The notes beneath the pieces are model-generated. The model had not been told where the DNA came from. It saw only the letters and a program-made list of their open reading frames with translations, and ran no database searches. Positions 38,202 through 46,117 of a DNA stretch of 64,000 nucleotides are shown here, one piece after another. Positions within the stretch are counted from its first letter, which is position 1; each line of letters opens with the position of its first letter. Origin of the DNA: JAENVT01 sp039931555 (GTDB lineage Bacteria > Actinomycetota > Acidimicrobiia > Acidimicrobiales > Ilumatobacteraceae); the NCBI GenBank assembly GCA_039931555.1, contig JBDTRP010000167.1, positions 1 to 64,000 of the forward strand, read 5' to 3'. The position numbers and the translations under genes were made by a program.

Positions 38202-39365
38202 ATGGTGGTCGATCGACACGAGCTGGTTCAGCGGGTGCGCGCCTTGGGCCCGGTGATTGCGGAACGCGCCGTGCGCTACGACCGCGACGCCAGCTTTCCG
38301 TTCGAGAACTTCGCCGATTTTCGTCGCATCGGGTTGCTGGCCCTGTGCGTGCCCGAGCAGCACGGTGGTCTCGGTGCCAGCTATGCCGACTACGTGCGGG
38401 TCAGCGAGGAGATCGGCCGCTATTGCGGAGCCACGGCCCTCACGTTCAACATGCACAACGCCACCATGCTGTGGTGCGGCGAGGTCGCCGATGCGCTGAC
38501 CATGTCAGCCAGTGAACGCGCCCGCCACGACGAGATCCGCACGTCGATGTTCCGCGGCGTCGTCGAGCGCGGTCACATCCACAGCCAGCCGTTCAGCGAA
38601 GGCCTCGCTCCGGGTGCGACGTCAGGCGTGGCCACGCGCGCCCGGGCAGTCGACGGTGGCTGGCGGGTCACGGGGCGCAAGATCTTTGCCTCGCTGGCCG
38701 GGGCGGCCGACTTCTACAACGTGATCTGTTTGGTCGCCGGCGACGACACGATCCGCTTCCTCGGGGTTCCGGCCGACGCCGATGGTGTCTCGATCGTCGA
38801 CGACTGGGATCCGCTCGGAATGCGCGGCACGGTGTCGCGCACCTTGCTGATGGACGATGTGTTCGTGCCGGAAACCAACGAGTGGCTCCCCGCCGGGATC
38901 TACAACCAGGCCGCCGAGCGCTACCCGTGGCTGTTCTTGTCGCTGTGCCCGAGCTACCTCGGTTTGACCGGCGGAGTGCTGGAGGCGACGCGTTCGTACC
39001 TGCGGGGCGAGCTTGCCGGCCAAACTTCCGGGGCACGGCGCGACCACCCGATGAAGCAGGTCGGGTGGGCACAGATGCAGCTCCGCCACCAGCAATCGCG
39101 GGCGTTGTTGTACCGCGCAGTCGATGAGGCAACCCTGGACCCCGACCCGGATGCGCTCGTGCTCGGCTGGTCTGCGGCGTACACCGTGATGGAGAACGCG
39201 GCCGAGGTGGCATCGATGGCGATCCGCGTGTGCGGGGGCCAAGCGATGCTGAAGCATCTGCCGCTCGAGCGCATGTACCGCGATGCGCGGCTCGGCTCGC
39301 TCATGCTGCCGTGGAGTGCCGAGGTGTGCCTGGAGCGGCTGGCGACGGCCCGTCTCTACGACTGA
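38202..39365 (+). CDS. Acyl-CoA dehydrogenase-fold flavoprotein
   Basis: A 387-residue member of the acyl-CoA dehydrogenase superfamily, with the N-terminal helical domain, the beta-domain segment W-R-V-T-G-R-K-I-F near residue 150 and the C-terminal helical domain with V-C-G-G-Q-A-M-L near 344. At the place where many dehydrogenases carry the catalytic E-G-T, this protein reads M-L-P-W after Y-R-D-A-R-L-G-S. It may therefore be a flavin monooxygenase of this fold, or a dehydrogenase with its base on another helix. A hydroxylase producing a dihydroxypyridine would fit the divergent NicX/NicD pair, but that is conjecture. It is followed after 14 bases by the TetR gene. The ATG at 38202 is at leaderless distance from CACAAT. 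Confidence 0.82.
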   Translation: MVVDRHELVQRVRALGPVIAERAVRYDRDASFPFENFADFRRIGLLALCVPEQHGGLGASYADYVRVSEEIGRYCGATALTFNMHNATMLWCGEVADALTMSASERARHDEIRTSMFRGVVERGHIHSQPFSEGLAPGATSGVATRARAVDGGWRVTGRKIFASLAGAADFYNVICLVAGDDTIRFLGVPADADGVSIVDDWDPLGMRGTVSRTLLMDDVFVPETNEWLPAGIYNQAAERYPWLFLSLCPSYLGLTGGVLEATRSYLRGELAGQTSGARRDHPMKQVGWAQMQLRHQQSRALLYRAVDEATLDPDPDALVLGWSAAYTVMENAAEVASMAIRVCGGQAMLKHLPLERMYRDARLGSLMLPWSAEVCLERLATARLYD

Positions 39366-39379
39366 TCGGGCCGAGACCC

Positions 39380-40027
39380 GTGGCACGCCTGACACCCGAG
39401 CGCATCGTGACTGCCGCCATCGCGGTGATCGGCGAGGTGGGGTCCGAACAGTTCTCGGTGCGCAAGCTCGGCGATGCACTCGATGCGGATCCGACCGCGA
39501 TCTACCGCCACTTCCGCAGCAAGGACGAGCTCCTGCGGGCAATCGGCGACCGCAGCCTGTCCGGAGTTGCCGACGACCTGCCGACGTCGTCGTGGCGGGC
39601 GTGCATCCGCGAGCTGAGCATTCGCATCCGCGCCGCGAACCTCGCCCAACCCGCGCTCGCCTCGCTGGTGCGTGGCGCCCCGCCCCGGCATCGCAACGAG
39701 CTGTTGATCACCGAGACGATGCTCGGCCAGCTCCGCGCTGCGGGCTTCGACGCCGTCACGGCGGCGGAGGCGTACCACGCGGTGATCGAGCTGACCATCG
39801 GCTCGGCAACCATCGACTCGACATTGGCATCGATGGCCGCATCGGAACGCGACCAGAACTACGTCGAATGGAGGTCGGACTACGCGGCACTCGATGCCGA
39901 GGCCTTTCCCCATTCGGTCGCGATGGCGGCGTCGCTGTACCCCGGCACGGCAGACGACCGATTCGCGTTCGCGATCGACCGTCTGCTCGACGGACTCGCC
40001 GGGCAACTCGTACCGCGCTCGCCGTGA
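39380..40027 (+). CDS. TetR family transcriptional regulator
   Basis: A 215-residue one-component regulator. The N-terminal helix-turn-helix is clear: F-S-V-R-K-L-G-D-A-L then A-I-Y-R-H-F-R-S-K-D-E-L-L near residues 23-50. The C-terminal ligand and dimer domain resembles the TetR_C type, with an N-terminal L-T-P-E-R-I-V-T-A-A opening that matches classical TetR regulators. The GTG at 39380 is taken as start, 14 bases after the flavoprotein stop, so the two are co-transcribed. The natural operator would be the TGTCAA-N5-TTGACA palindrome upstream of the operon; this is inference. The inducer is presumably the substrate or an intermediate of the adjacent pathway. Confidence 0.88.
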   Translation: MARLTPERIVTAAIAVIGEVGSEQFSVRKLGDALDADPTAIYRHFRSKDELLRAIGDRSLSGVADDLPTSSWRACIRELSIRIRAANLAQPALASLVRGAPPRHRNELLITETMLGQLRAAGFDAVTAAEAYHAVIELTIGSATIDSTLASMAASERDQNYVEWRSDYAALDAEAFPHSVAMAASLYPGTADDRFAFAIDRLLDGLAGQLVPRSP

Positions 40028-40046
40028 GTTGTGGCAGCGTTTGCTC

Positions 40047-40871
40047 ATGACCGACTACATCGCCGTCAATCGGGCGAACTGGGACGACCGGGCTGCAGCG
40101 CACGCCGCGTCGCCCGACTACTTCTTCGATCGTTTCGTTTCCGATCCCCAGTTCTTGAGCGAGGTGGTGCGCTTCGATCTCCCGTTGCTCGGCGACATTC
40201 GTGGTGCGCGAGGCGTGCACCTGCAGTGCCACATCGGCACCGACACGATCTCCCTTGCCCGTCTCGGTGCCACGATGACCGGGCTCGACTTCTCGAGTGC
40301 ATCGGTTGCCGAGGCGCGGCGCCTCTCTGCGCTGGCGGGGACACCGGTCGACTACGTCGAGTCGAACGTCTACGACGCCCTCGATGTGCTCGAGCCGGCC
40401 ACCTATGACCTGGTCTTCACCGGGATCGGCGCGCTGTGCTGGCTTCCCGACATCCGCCGCTGGGCAGAGGTGGTCGCCGCCTTGCTCCGCCCCGGCGGCC
40501 GGCTGTTCATCCGTGAGGGTCATCCGATGTTGTGGGCGCTCGACGAGGCCTACGACGACCAGTTGGCGGTCGGGTACCCCTACTTCGAACGAGCCGAGCC
40601 CTTGGTCGACGACGACCCGAGCACGTACGTGTCAACGCAGGCGGAGTTCACCAACAACGTGACATACAGCTGGAACCATGGGCTCGGCGAGACGATCACC
40701 GCGCTCCTCGACGCCGGTATGCAACTGACCGGTCTCGTCGAGCACGACAGTGTGCCGTGGGAGGCGCTGCCGGGTCAGATGGAACGAGGTGAGTTGGGAG
40801 AATGGCGGCTAGCCGACCGGCCGTGGCGCCTCGCCTGTTCGTACACGTTGCAGGCCGCGAAACGCCCGTAA
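40047..40871 (+). CDS. Class I SAM-dependent methyltransferase
   Basis: A 274-residue Rossmann-fold methyltransferase. Motif I reads V-H-L-Q-C-H-I-G-T-D-T near residue 57, the variant used by a bacterial subfamily that has L-Q-C-H in place of the usual D-x-G-x-G. This is followed by T-G-L-D-F-S near 79 and a motif IV region F-T-G-I-G near 128. The substrate is unknown. It begins 20 bases after the TetR stop and may be read from the same transcript, although CAGCGT six bases before its ATG could be a weak -10. It converges with the glutamine-synthetase-like gene. A role in the NicX/NicD pathway is not implied by its family. Confidence 0.83.
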   Translation: MTDYIAVNRANWDDRAAAHAASPDYFFDRFVSDPQFLSEVVRFDLPLLGDIRGARGVHLQCHIGTDTISLARLGATMTGLDFSSASVAEARRLSALAGTPVDYVESNVYDALDVLEPATYDLVFTGIGALCWLPDIRRWAEVVAALLRPGGRLFIREGHPMLWALDEAYDDQLAVGYPYFERAEPLVDDDPSTYVSTQAEFTNNVTYSWNHGLGETITALLDAGMQLTGLVEHDSVPWEALPGQMERGELGEWRLADRPWRLACSYTLQAAKRP

Positions 40872-40882
40872 GGGAGGGTTCG

Positions 40883-42196
40883 TCAGAAGAAGGGCAGGTA
40901 CTGCTCGAGCTCCCACGACGAAACCGCCTCGACATCCCAGGTGCCATCGGCGGCCTGCCACTTGGCCAGTTCATCTCGACGAATGGTCAGGAAGGCCTTC
41001 ACCAGATCCGGTCCCATCGCTTCACACAGCACCGTGTCGGCCTCGAGTGCAGCGAGTGCCTCGGCGAGGTCGTGCGGCGTGTGCCGGTCGGTGTTCGGCT
41101 CGGAGTCGCCGTCGCCGATCTGCGGGTCGCCACAATCACGACCGTCGACCACGCCGAGCAACGCGGCGTTGAGCATCACCGCGGCAGCGAGGTACGGGTT
41201 GGCGCTGCCGCACGGCATGCGGTTCTCGATCCGCGTTGCCTGCCCGCGTTCCGACGGGACGCGGTAGGTGCTGATGCGGTTGTCGAGGCCCCAGTTGGCC
41301 CAGTACCCGGCGATGATCCCGGGGATCAACCGTTTGTAGCTGTTGACCAGCGGCGCCGACATGGCTGCCATGCCTTCGTGATGGGCGATCACGCCTCCGA
41401 GGCATTGCCGCGCGATGGTCGACAACCCGTGCTCGCCGCTCGGGTCGTCGAAGGCGTTGGCTCCGCCGTGCACCGGCGTCAGGGACATGTTGATGTGCAG
41501 GCCGCTGCCGACCAGATGCGCCATCGGCCGGCCCATGTACGTGATGCAGTAGCCCTTGCGGGCGGCCAGTTCTCGAGTCATCTCCTTGCAGATGAACGCC
41601 CGGTCGGCGGCATCGAGCGCCGGCCCGTAGCGCATGTTGAGCTCCATCTGCCCGGGATGGAACTCCCCCATGATGCCCTCGAGGTCGAGCTCGCACTGCT
41701 CTGCGGCGTCGTACATGTCGAACATCAACCCGGTGTTGTCGCCTCCGAGACCGACGCCGTACACGCGGTGCGACGGAATGTGCAATGGGCCAAAGCCTCC
41801 CGGCGCCCCGGAGTCGGGCTGCATCACGTAGAACTCCATCTCGAATCCGAGATGTGGCTCGTAGCCGAGCGATGCCCAGGCCTCGACCGCGCGCTTCAAG
41901 GCTCCTCGGGGGCACAGTGCCAGTGGTTGGCCGTTGTACTCGAGATCGGCGATGGCGACGTCGGTATCGACCTCCCATCCCGGCCGAATCGACTCGGCCA
42001 ACGGAAGCGTCGCCAGATCGGCGAACCCGACATCGGGGCCATAGCCCTCGACCGGCAAGATGTCGCGGTTGATCCCCATCGTCAGCGTCGTGACTGCGTG
42101 ATGGCCATGCTCGTGCAACCTGGCGCGCGGCACGTACCGGCCATGCGACAGCCCGTTGAGGTCAGCCCACATCACCCGAACACGACGATTCCCCAT
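40883..42196 (-). CDS. Glutamine synthetase-like gamma-glutamyl ligase
   Basis: A 437-residue member of the glutamine synthetase superfamily. It retains the catalytic blocks G-F-E-M-E-F near residue 117, G-E-F-H-P-G-Q-M-E near 177, G-S-G-L-H-I-N near 234, N-S-Y-K-R-L near 285 and R-I-E-N-R-M near 323. It lacks the long N-terminal part and the adenylylation loop of type I-beta GlnA. Members of this size class ligate glutamate to amines such as putrescine, spermidine or ethanolamine. The gene 19 bases upstream is an APC-type permease, a pairing typical of polyamine or amine utilisation (PuuA/PuuP logic). TAGCGT eight bases before the ATG may be an internal promoter. The true amine is unknown. 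Confidence 0.85.
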   Translation of the reverse strand: MGNRRVRVMWADLNGLSHGRYVPRARLHEHGHHAVTTLTMGINRDILPVEGYGPDVGFADLATLPLAESIRPGWEVDTDVAIADLEYNGQPLALCPRGALKRAVEAWASLGYEPHLGFEMEFYVMQPDSGAPGGFGPLHIPSHRVYGVGLGGDNTGLMFDMYDAAEQCELDLEGIMGEFHPGQMELNMRYGPALDAADRAFICKEMTRELAARKGYCITYMGRPMAHLVGSGLHINMSLTPVHGGANAFDDPSGEHGLSTIARQCLGGVIAHHEGMAAMSAPLVNSYKRLIPGIIAGYWANWGLDNRISTYRVPSERGQATRIENRMPCGSANPYLAAAVMLNAALLGVVDGRDCGDPQIGDGDSEPNTDRHTPHDLAEALAALEADTVLCEAMGPDLVKAFLTIRRDELAKWQAADGTWDVEAVSSWELEQYLPFF

Positions 42197-42204
42197 GGTT
42201 GGCG

Positions 42205-42210
42205 ACGCTA
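42205..42210 (-). promoter_or_regulatory. Putative -10 element TAGCGT of the GS-like gene
   Basis: TAGCGT on the minus strand is followed by eight bases and the ATG at 42196, in the short gap after the permease gene. Confidence 0.33.
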
Positions 42211-42215
42211 GCGAT

Positions 42216-43625
42216 TCAGGTGTGGTGCACGGTGTGCTGGCCGACGTTCTCGATGGCTTCTTTCTTGCTGGCGACGGCCCAGATCGCGGCAATGACCAAC
42301 AGGACCAGCGCCAGGTGGCGACCCCACAGCTCGGATGCGACCGGCGCGGTTTCTTTCCAGAACTGCGAGTAGATCGCCAGCAGCACGGTGGCCAATCCGA
42401 TGATTGCAGCAATGAGATCGAGCGGCTTCTTCGTCGCGAAGTTCTTCAGCGCCCCGACGCACAGCATCACGTAGACGACGCTGATGAGGAAGCCACCGAT
42501 GCGCGACGCGATCAGGAAGGCGTTGAACACATCGGTGTTGAAGAACGCCGCGGGCCCGGCCGGATCGATGAGGTCGGTTCCGTACTTGATCAGGGCGATG
42601 AGCGTCGTCGCCACCGTGATGACCAGGATCACGAAGCTTGCCATCGCCGGCAGCGACCTGGCGTTGAGCTTCGCCAGCGGCTTGGGCAGCAGGCCGTCGC
42701 GGGACAGCGTGAACAGGCCGCGGGCCGCGGCGAGTTGGAACCCGATTCCGACGGCGAGGATGTCGAGCAAGATGGCCAGATCGATCCACACGGCGAAGAA
42801 CCGGTTGAGGTAGATGTCGGCCAGGGCCGAGAAGTCGCCACCCGCGGCCGGGTCACCGATGGCGAGCGTGTACTGGGTGATCAGGTAGAACGCACCGACG
42901 ATCAAGATCGTGGCGACGACCGCTTTCGGGATCGATCGCTGGGGGTCCTTCGACTCCTCGCCGAGCGCGGCAGCGAGCTCGAACCCGATGAACATCAAGA
43001 TGGCGAAGAGGAGTCCTTTGAACACCGACCCGCCTTCGGCGACATTGCCGGGGTTGAACGACTTCAGGCTGTTGCCCCCCGGGCCGCCGTCGGAGATGAC
43101 CTTGACCGCCAGCACCAGGAACGGGATGATCGACAGCACGATCAGCACCAGCTGGGCTTTCACCGAGATCTGCACGCCCATGACATTGGCGCCGAACATC
43201 AGCGCGGCGATGATCAGGGCCCAGACCCACCAGGCCAGATCGAGGCCCATGTGACTGTCGAAGAACGACCTGGCCCACAACCCACCGATGATCGCGATAC
43301 CCGGCCCGGCGAGGGCGATTGCCGCCATGTGGTAGGTGCCGGCACAGAAGGCCGCCGTGCGCTTGCCGAGTGAGTGGGCGATGAACTCGTAGACGGTTCC
43401 GGTCCCGCTGAATCGCTTGGCGAACTCGCTGAGCGTCCAGCCGATCCCCAACACGCCGACCGTCGTCAGCAAGATGACGAATGGTCCGGCGCCGGGTGCG
43501 AGCGAGAAGGCGATCAGCCCGCCCAACACCCCGCCGGAGAAGACCGGGCCGACTGCCAGCGACTGGGCGACACAGTCGACCGTGCTCAGCTGTCCGCCGG
43601 CGAGTTTCGGAGCCTCTACGAACAT
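42216..43625 (-). CDS. APC superfamily amino acid/amine permease
   Basis: A 469-residue transporter with about twelve helices. The first helix region A-V-G-P-V-F-S-G-G-V and the loop E-E-S-K-D-P-Q-R-S-I-P-K-A near residue 228 are the standard APC signatures (E-E-x-x-x-P-x-R-x-I-P). It imports an amino acid, polyamine or related amine driven by proton or sodium gradient, or works as an exchanger. GAGGGG eleven bases upstream of the ATG supports the start. Its only close partner is the downstream GS-like ligase. The last 25 residues are a polar cytoplasmic tail ending in H-T-V-H-H-T. Confidence 0.9.
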   Translation of the reverse strand: MFVEAPKLAGGQLSTVDCVAQSLAVGPVFSGGVLGGLIAFSLAPGAGPFVILLTTVGVLGIGWTLSEFAKRFSGTGTVYEFIAHSLGKRTAAFCAGTYHMAAIALAGPGIAIIGGLWARSFFDSHMGLDLAWWVWALIIAALMFGANVMGVQISVKAQLVLIVLSIIPFLVLAVKVISDGGPGGNSLKSFNPGNVAEGGSVFKGLLFAILMFIGFELAAALGEESKDPQRSIPKAVVATILIVGAFYLITQYTLAIGDPAAGGDFSALADIYLNRFFAVWIDLAILLDILAVGIGFQLAAARGLFTLSRDGLLPKPLAKLNARSLPAMASFVILVITVATTLIALIKYGTDLIDPAGPAAFFNTDVFNAFLIASRIGGFLISVVYVMLCVGALKNFATKKPLDLIAAIIGLATVLLAIYSQFWKETAPVASELWGRHLALVLLVIAAIWAVASKKEAIENVGQHTVHHT

Positions 43626-43708
43626 ACGAAATCCCCTCTCGAAGACCGGCGCCCCCACGGGCCGATCCTTCGGGGCCGAACGATAACATGCGGCGCGACA
43701 CGGGCCGG

Positions 43709-44563
43709 CTATTGGGTCAGGGCGTTCACCGTCTCACGCAACGGGTCGCCGAAGTCGCGCAACAGGACAATGCCGGCCATTCGCAGCACTGCGTTGTCGA
43801 GCACGCTGTTGGCCGGACGCGGCGCCGGTCGTGCAGGCGTGAGATCCGCTGTCGTGATGGGACGCACCATGTCCGGTTCCTTGCCCATCGCCGCGACCAC
43901 GTCGCGGGCGAAGCCGTACCAGCTGGTCGGCGTCTGATTGGTCACATGATGGATGCCGCTACGACGTTCGGCAGCGATGCGGCGGATCATCGGCGCGAGG
44001 TCGGCGGTGAATGTCGGGTGGCCGACCTGGTCGGAAACGAACGCCAACTCCTTGTGCTCGGTGGCCAAGCGCATGATCGTCTTCACCATGTTGGAGCCAT
44101 GTTGACCGCAGACCCACGAGGTACGCACCACGGCAGCGTCCGTGCCCATCGCCAGCGCCTCACGCTCCCCGAACAACTTGCTGGCCCCGTACACGCTCTG
44201 CGGCGCCGGATCGTCCCACTCGTGGTACGGGCGATCGAGCAGCCCGTCGAACACGTAGTCGGTCCCGATCTGCACGAGGCGCGCCCCCGCACTGTCGCAG
44301 CTCTCGGCCAGCCACCGAACGGCCAGGCCGTTCTGCGCGACTGCACGGTGCGGGTCACCCTCGCAGGCATCGACGGCAGTCCATGCCGCACAGTTGATGA
44401 CGGCATCGGGGCGCAGCATCGACACGGCTCCGTGCACCGCGTCGCGGTCGCTGATGTCGAGGTCGCGACGCGTGGTGGCGATCACGTCGTCACCGGCGGT
44501 CTCGCAGCACCGTACGAGATCGATGCCGAGCTGCCCGCCGGCCCCGGTGATCAGCAACCGCAT
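43709..44563 (-). CDS. rfbD: dTDP-4-dehydrorhamnose reductase
   Basis: The last enzyme of dTDP-L-rhamnose synthesis, reducing dTDP-4-keto-L-rhamnose with NAD(P)H. The 284-residue protein has the Rossmann loop T-G-A-G-G-Q-L-G at 6-13 and N-C-A-A-W-T-A-V-D near 57. It also has the catalytic T-D-Y-V-F-D-G near 99 with Y-G-A-S-K (Y-x-x-x-K) near 124, and R-T-S-W-V near 146. It follows rfbB directly, with adjacent stop and start codons. The four-gene order rfbA-rfbC-rfbB-rfbD on the minus strand is complete, so the organism can make activated rhamnose, used in actinobacterial wall linkers and polysaccharides. Confidence 0.95.
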   Translation of the reverse strand: MRLLITGAGGQLGIDLVRCCETAGDDVIATTRRDLDISDRDAVHGAVSMLRPDAVINCAAWTAVDACEGDPHRAVAQNGLAVRWLAESCDSAGARLVQIGTDYVFDGLLDRPYHEWDDPAPQSVYGASKLFGEREALAMGTDAAVVRTSWVCGQHGSNMVKTIMRLATEHKELAFVSDQVGHPTFTADLAPMIRRIAAERRSGIHHVTNQTPTSWYGFARDVVAAMGKEPDMVRPITTADLTPARPAPRPANSVLDNAVLRMAGIVLLRDFGDPLRETVNALTQ

Positions 44564-45529
44564 CTAGAAGCCGGCCCTGGCCTTCAGTGGCTCCCACCAT
44601 GCCCGGTTGTCGCGGTACCACTCGACGGTGGCGGCCAGGCCATCGACCAGGTTGTGTTCGGCCTTCCAGCCGAGCGCAGTGACCTTGTCGTGCGTGATCG
44701 AGTAGCGCCGATCGTGGCCGAGGCGGTCTTCGACCGGCGTGATGAAGCTCTCGTCGCGCCCGGTGAGCTCCAGCAACCGATGAGTCAGTTCGCGGTTGGT
44801 GATCTCGTTTCCGGCACCGATGTTGTAGACCTCACCGACGTTGCCCGACCGCAGCACGAGGTCTGCCGCGGTGTTGTGGTCGTGGACGTGGATCCAGTCG
44901 CGGATGTTGCCGCCATCGCCGTACAGCGGCACGTTCTGGCCGTCGAGCAGGTTCGTGGTGAACAGCGGGATGACCTTCTCCGGGAACTGGTACGGCCCGA
45001 AGTTGTTGCTGCACCGGGTTACCAGCACCGGCAGGCCATGCGTGGTGTGGTAGCTGAGCGCTATCAGATCACTGCCGGCTTTGGCGGCGGAGTACGGCGA
45101 GCGCGGCGACAACATGTCGGTCTCGCTGAACGATCCGTGCTCGATGGATCCGTAGACCTCGTCGGTCGAGATGTGCAGGAAACGCTGCACTCCGACGCGG
45201 CGGGCAACATCGCACAACACGTTGGTGCCGAAGCAGTTGGTGCGAACGAACGAGTAGCCGTCCTTGATCGAGCGATCGACGTGTGTCTCGGCCGCGAAGT
45301 GCACGACAGCGTCGTGGCCCTCCATCGCCGTCAGCACATCGTCCTCGTCGCAGATGTCGGCGTGCACGAAGGTGAAGCGGCGGTCGTCGAGCACGTCACG
45401 AATGCTCGCCAGGTTCCCTGCATAGGTGAGCGCGTCGAAGATCGTCACCTCGTCGTCGCTGTTGGTCTGCAGCCAGCGCACGTAGTTCGAGCCGATGAAG
45501 CCGGCGGCTCCGGTGACGAACAGCTTCAT
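44564..45529 (-). CDS. rfbB: dTDP-glucose 4,6-dehydratase
   Basis: Converts dTDP-glucose to dTDP-4-keto-6-deoxyglucose, the second step of dTDP-rhamnose synthesis. The 321-residue protein has the NAD loop T-G-A-A-G-F-I-G-S-N at the N-terminus and the catalytic D-E-V-Y-G near residue 124. Y-S-A-A-K (Y-x-x-x-K) lies near 148, and C-S-N-N-F-G-P-Y-Q-F-P-E-K near 171 is diagnostic for the enzyme. The start and stop abut those of rfbC and rfbD, so it is translated as part of one operon. Length and motifs are normal. Confidence 0.96.
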   Translation of the reverse strand: MKLFVTGAAGFIGSNYVRWLQTNSDDEVTIFDALTYAGNLASIRDVLDDRRFTFVHADICDEDDVLTAMEGHDAVVHFAAETHVDRSIKDGYSFVRTNCFGTNVLCDVARRVGVQRFLHISTDEVYGSIEHGSFSETDMLSPRSPYSAAKAGSDLIALSYHTTHGLPVLVTRCSNNFGPYQFPEKVIPLFTTNLLDGQNVPLYGDGGNIRDWIHVHDHNTAADLVLRSGNVGEVYNIGAGNEITNRELTHRLLELTGRDESFITPVEDRLGHDRRYSITHDKVTALGWKAEHNLVDGLAATVEWYRDNRAWWEPLKARAGF

Positions 45530-46117
45530 TCAGGTCCTCATCGGGGAGTAGGGGCGACGACCCTCCGGAAGGTCGGCGCGTAGCGGGTTGGTCTGGTCGC
45601 GTGCCGACAGGATCGGGTCGCCGATACCCCAATCGGCTTCGACCGCTGGGTCGCTCCACAGCACGCCGAGCTCGTCGGCCGGGTTGTAGTAGCCGTCGAC
45701 GAGGTAGGTGATGACCATGTCGGAGATGGCCGCGAAGCCGTGTGCGACACCCGGAGGGATGAACACGCCCGTGTGGTTGTCGCCCGTGAGGTCGAGCGCG
45801 AGGGTGGCGCCGTCGGTCGGCCCACCGGCGCGCAGGTCGTGCAGCACCACGCGGGCATGCCCGAACGGCACGTACCAGTAGTCGGCCTGGTGCAGGTGGT
45901 AGTGCAGGCCGACGAGCGAGCCTGCCTGACGGTTGGCCCGATTGCCCTGCACCATCTCGCGTCCGTTGGGGAACCACTCGCGGCGATAGGTCTCGATGAA
46001 CAGGCCGCGTTGATCCCCGTGGATCGAGGGGTCGACGACCCACACACCGGCGATCTTGTCGCTTTCGGTCACGGTTGGCATGGACGCTGCCTCGCTTGCT
46101 GTTGGCTCATTCGACAT
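45530..46117 (-). CDS. rfbC: dTDP-4-dehydrorhamnose 3,5-epimerase
   Basis: A 195-residue cupin-type epimerase catalysing the third step of dTDP-rhamnose synthesis. The catalytic-histidine segment G-L-H-Y-H is near residue 69, the Y-W-Y-V-P-F-G-H-A-R-V-V-L-H-D-L-R strand pair follows, and P-P-G-V-A-H-G-F near 117 is the second conserved block. The typical R-G-L-H-Y-Q reads V-G-L-H-Y-H here, so it belongs to a divergent branch. Its 5' end overlaps the 3' end of rfbA by 11 bases. An alternative in-frame ATG twelve codons downstream would remove the overlap; either start keeps the domain intact. Confidence 0.9.
   Translation of the reverse strand: MSNEPTASEAASMPTVTESDKIAGVWVVDPSIHGDQRGLFIETYRREWFPNGREMVQGNRANRQAGSLVGLHYHLHQADYWYVPFGHARVVLHDLRAGGPTDGATLALDLTGDNHTGVFIPPGVAHGFAAISDMVITYLVDGYYNPADELGVLWSDPAVEADWGIGDPILSARDQTNPLRADLPEGRRPYSPMRT

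Noticed and set aside
35479..43625. Complete nicotinate degradation cluster
   Set aside because: No hydroxylase subunits, amidase or maleate isomerase are present, so only the ring-opening and deformylation steps can be proposed.
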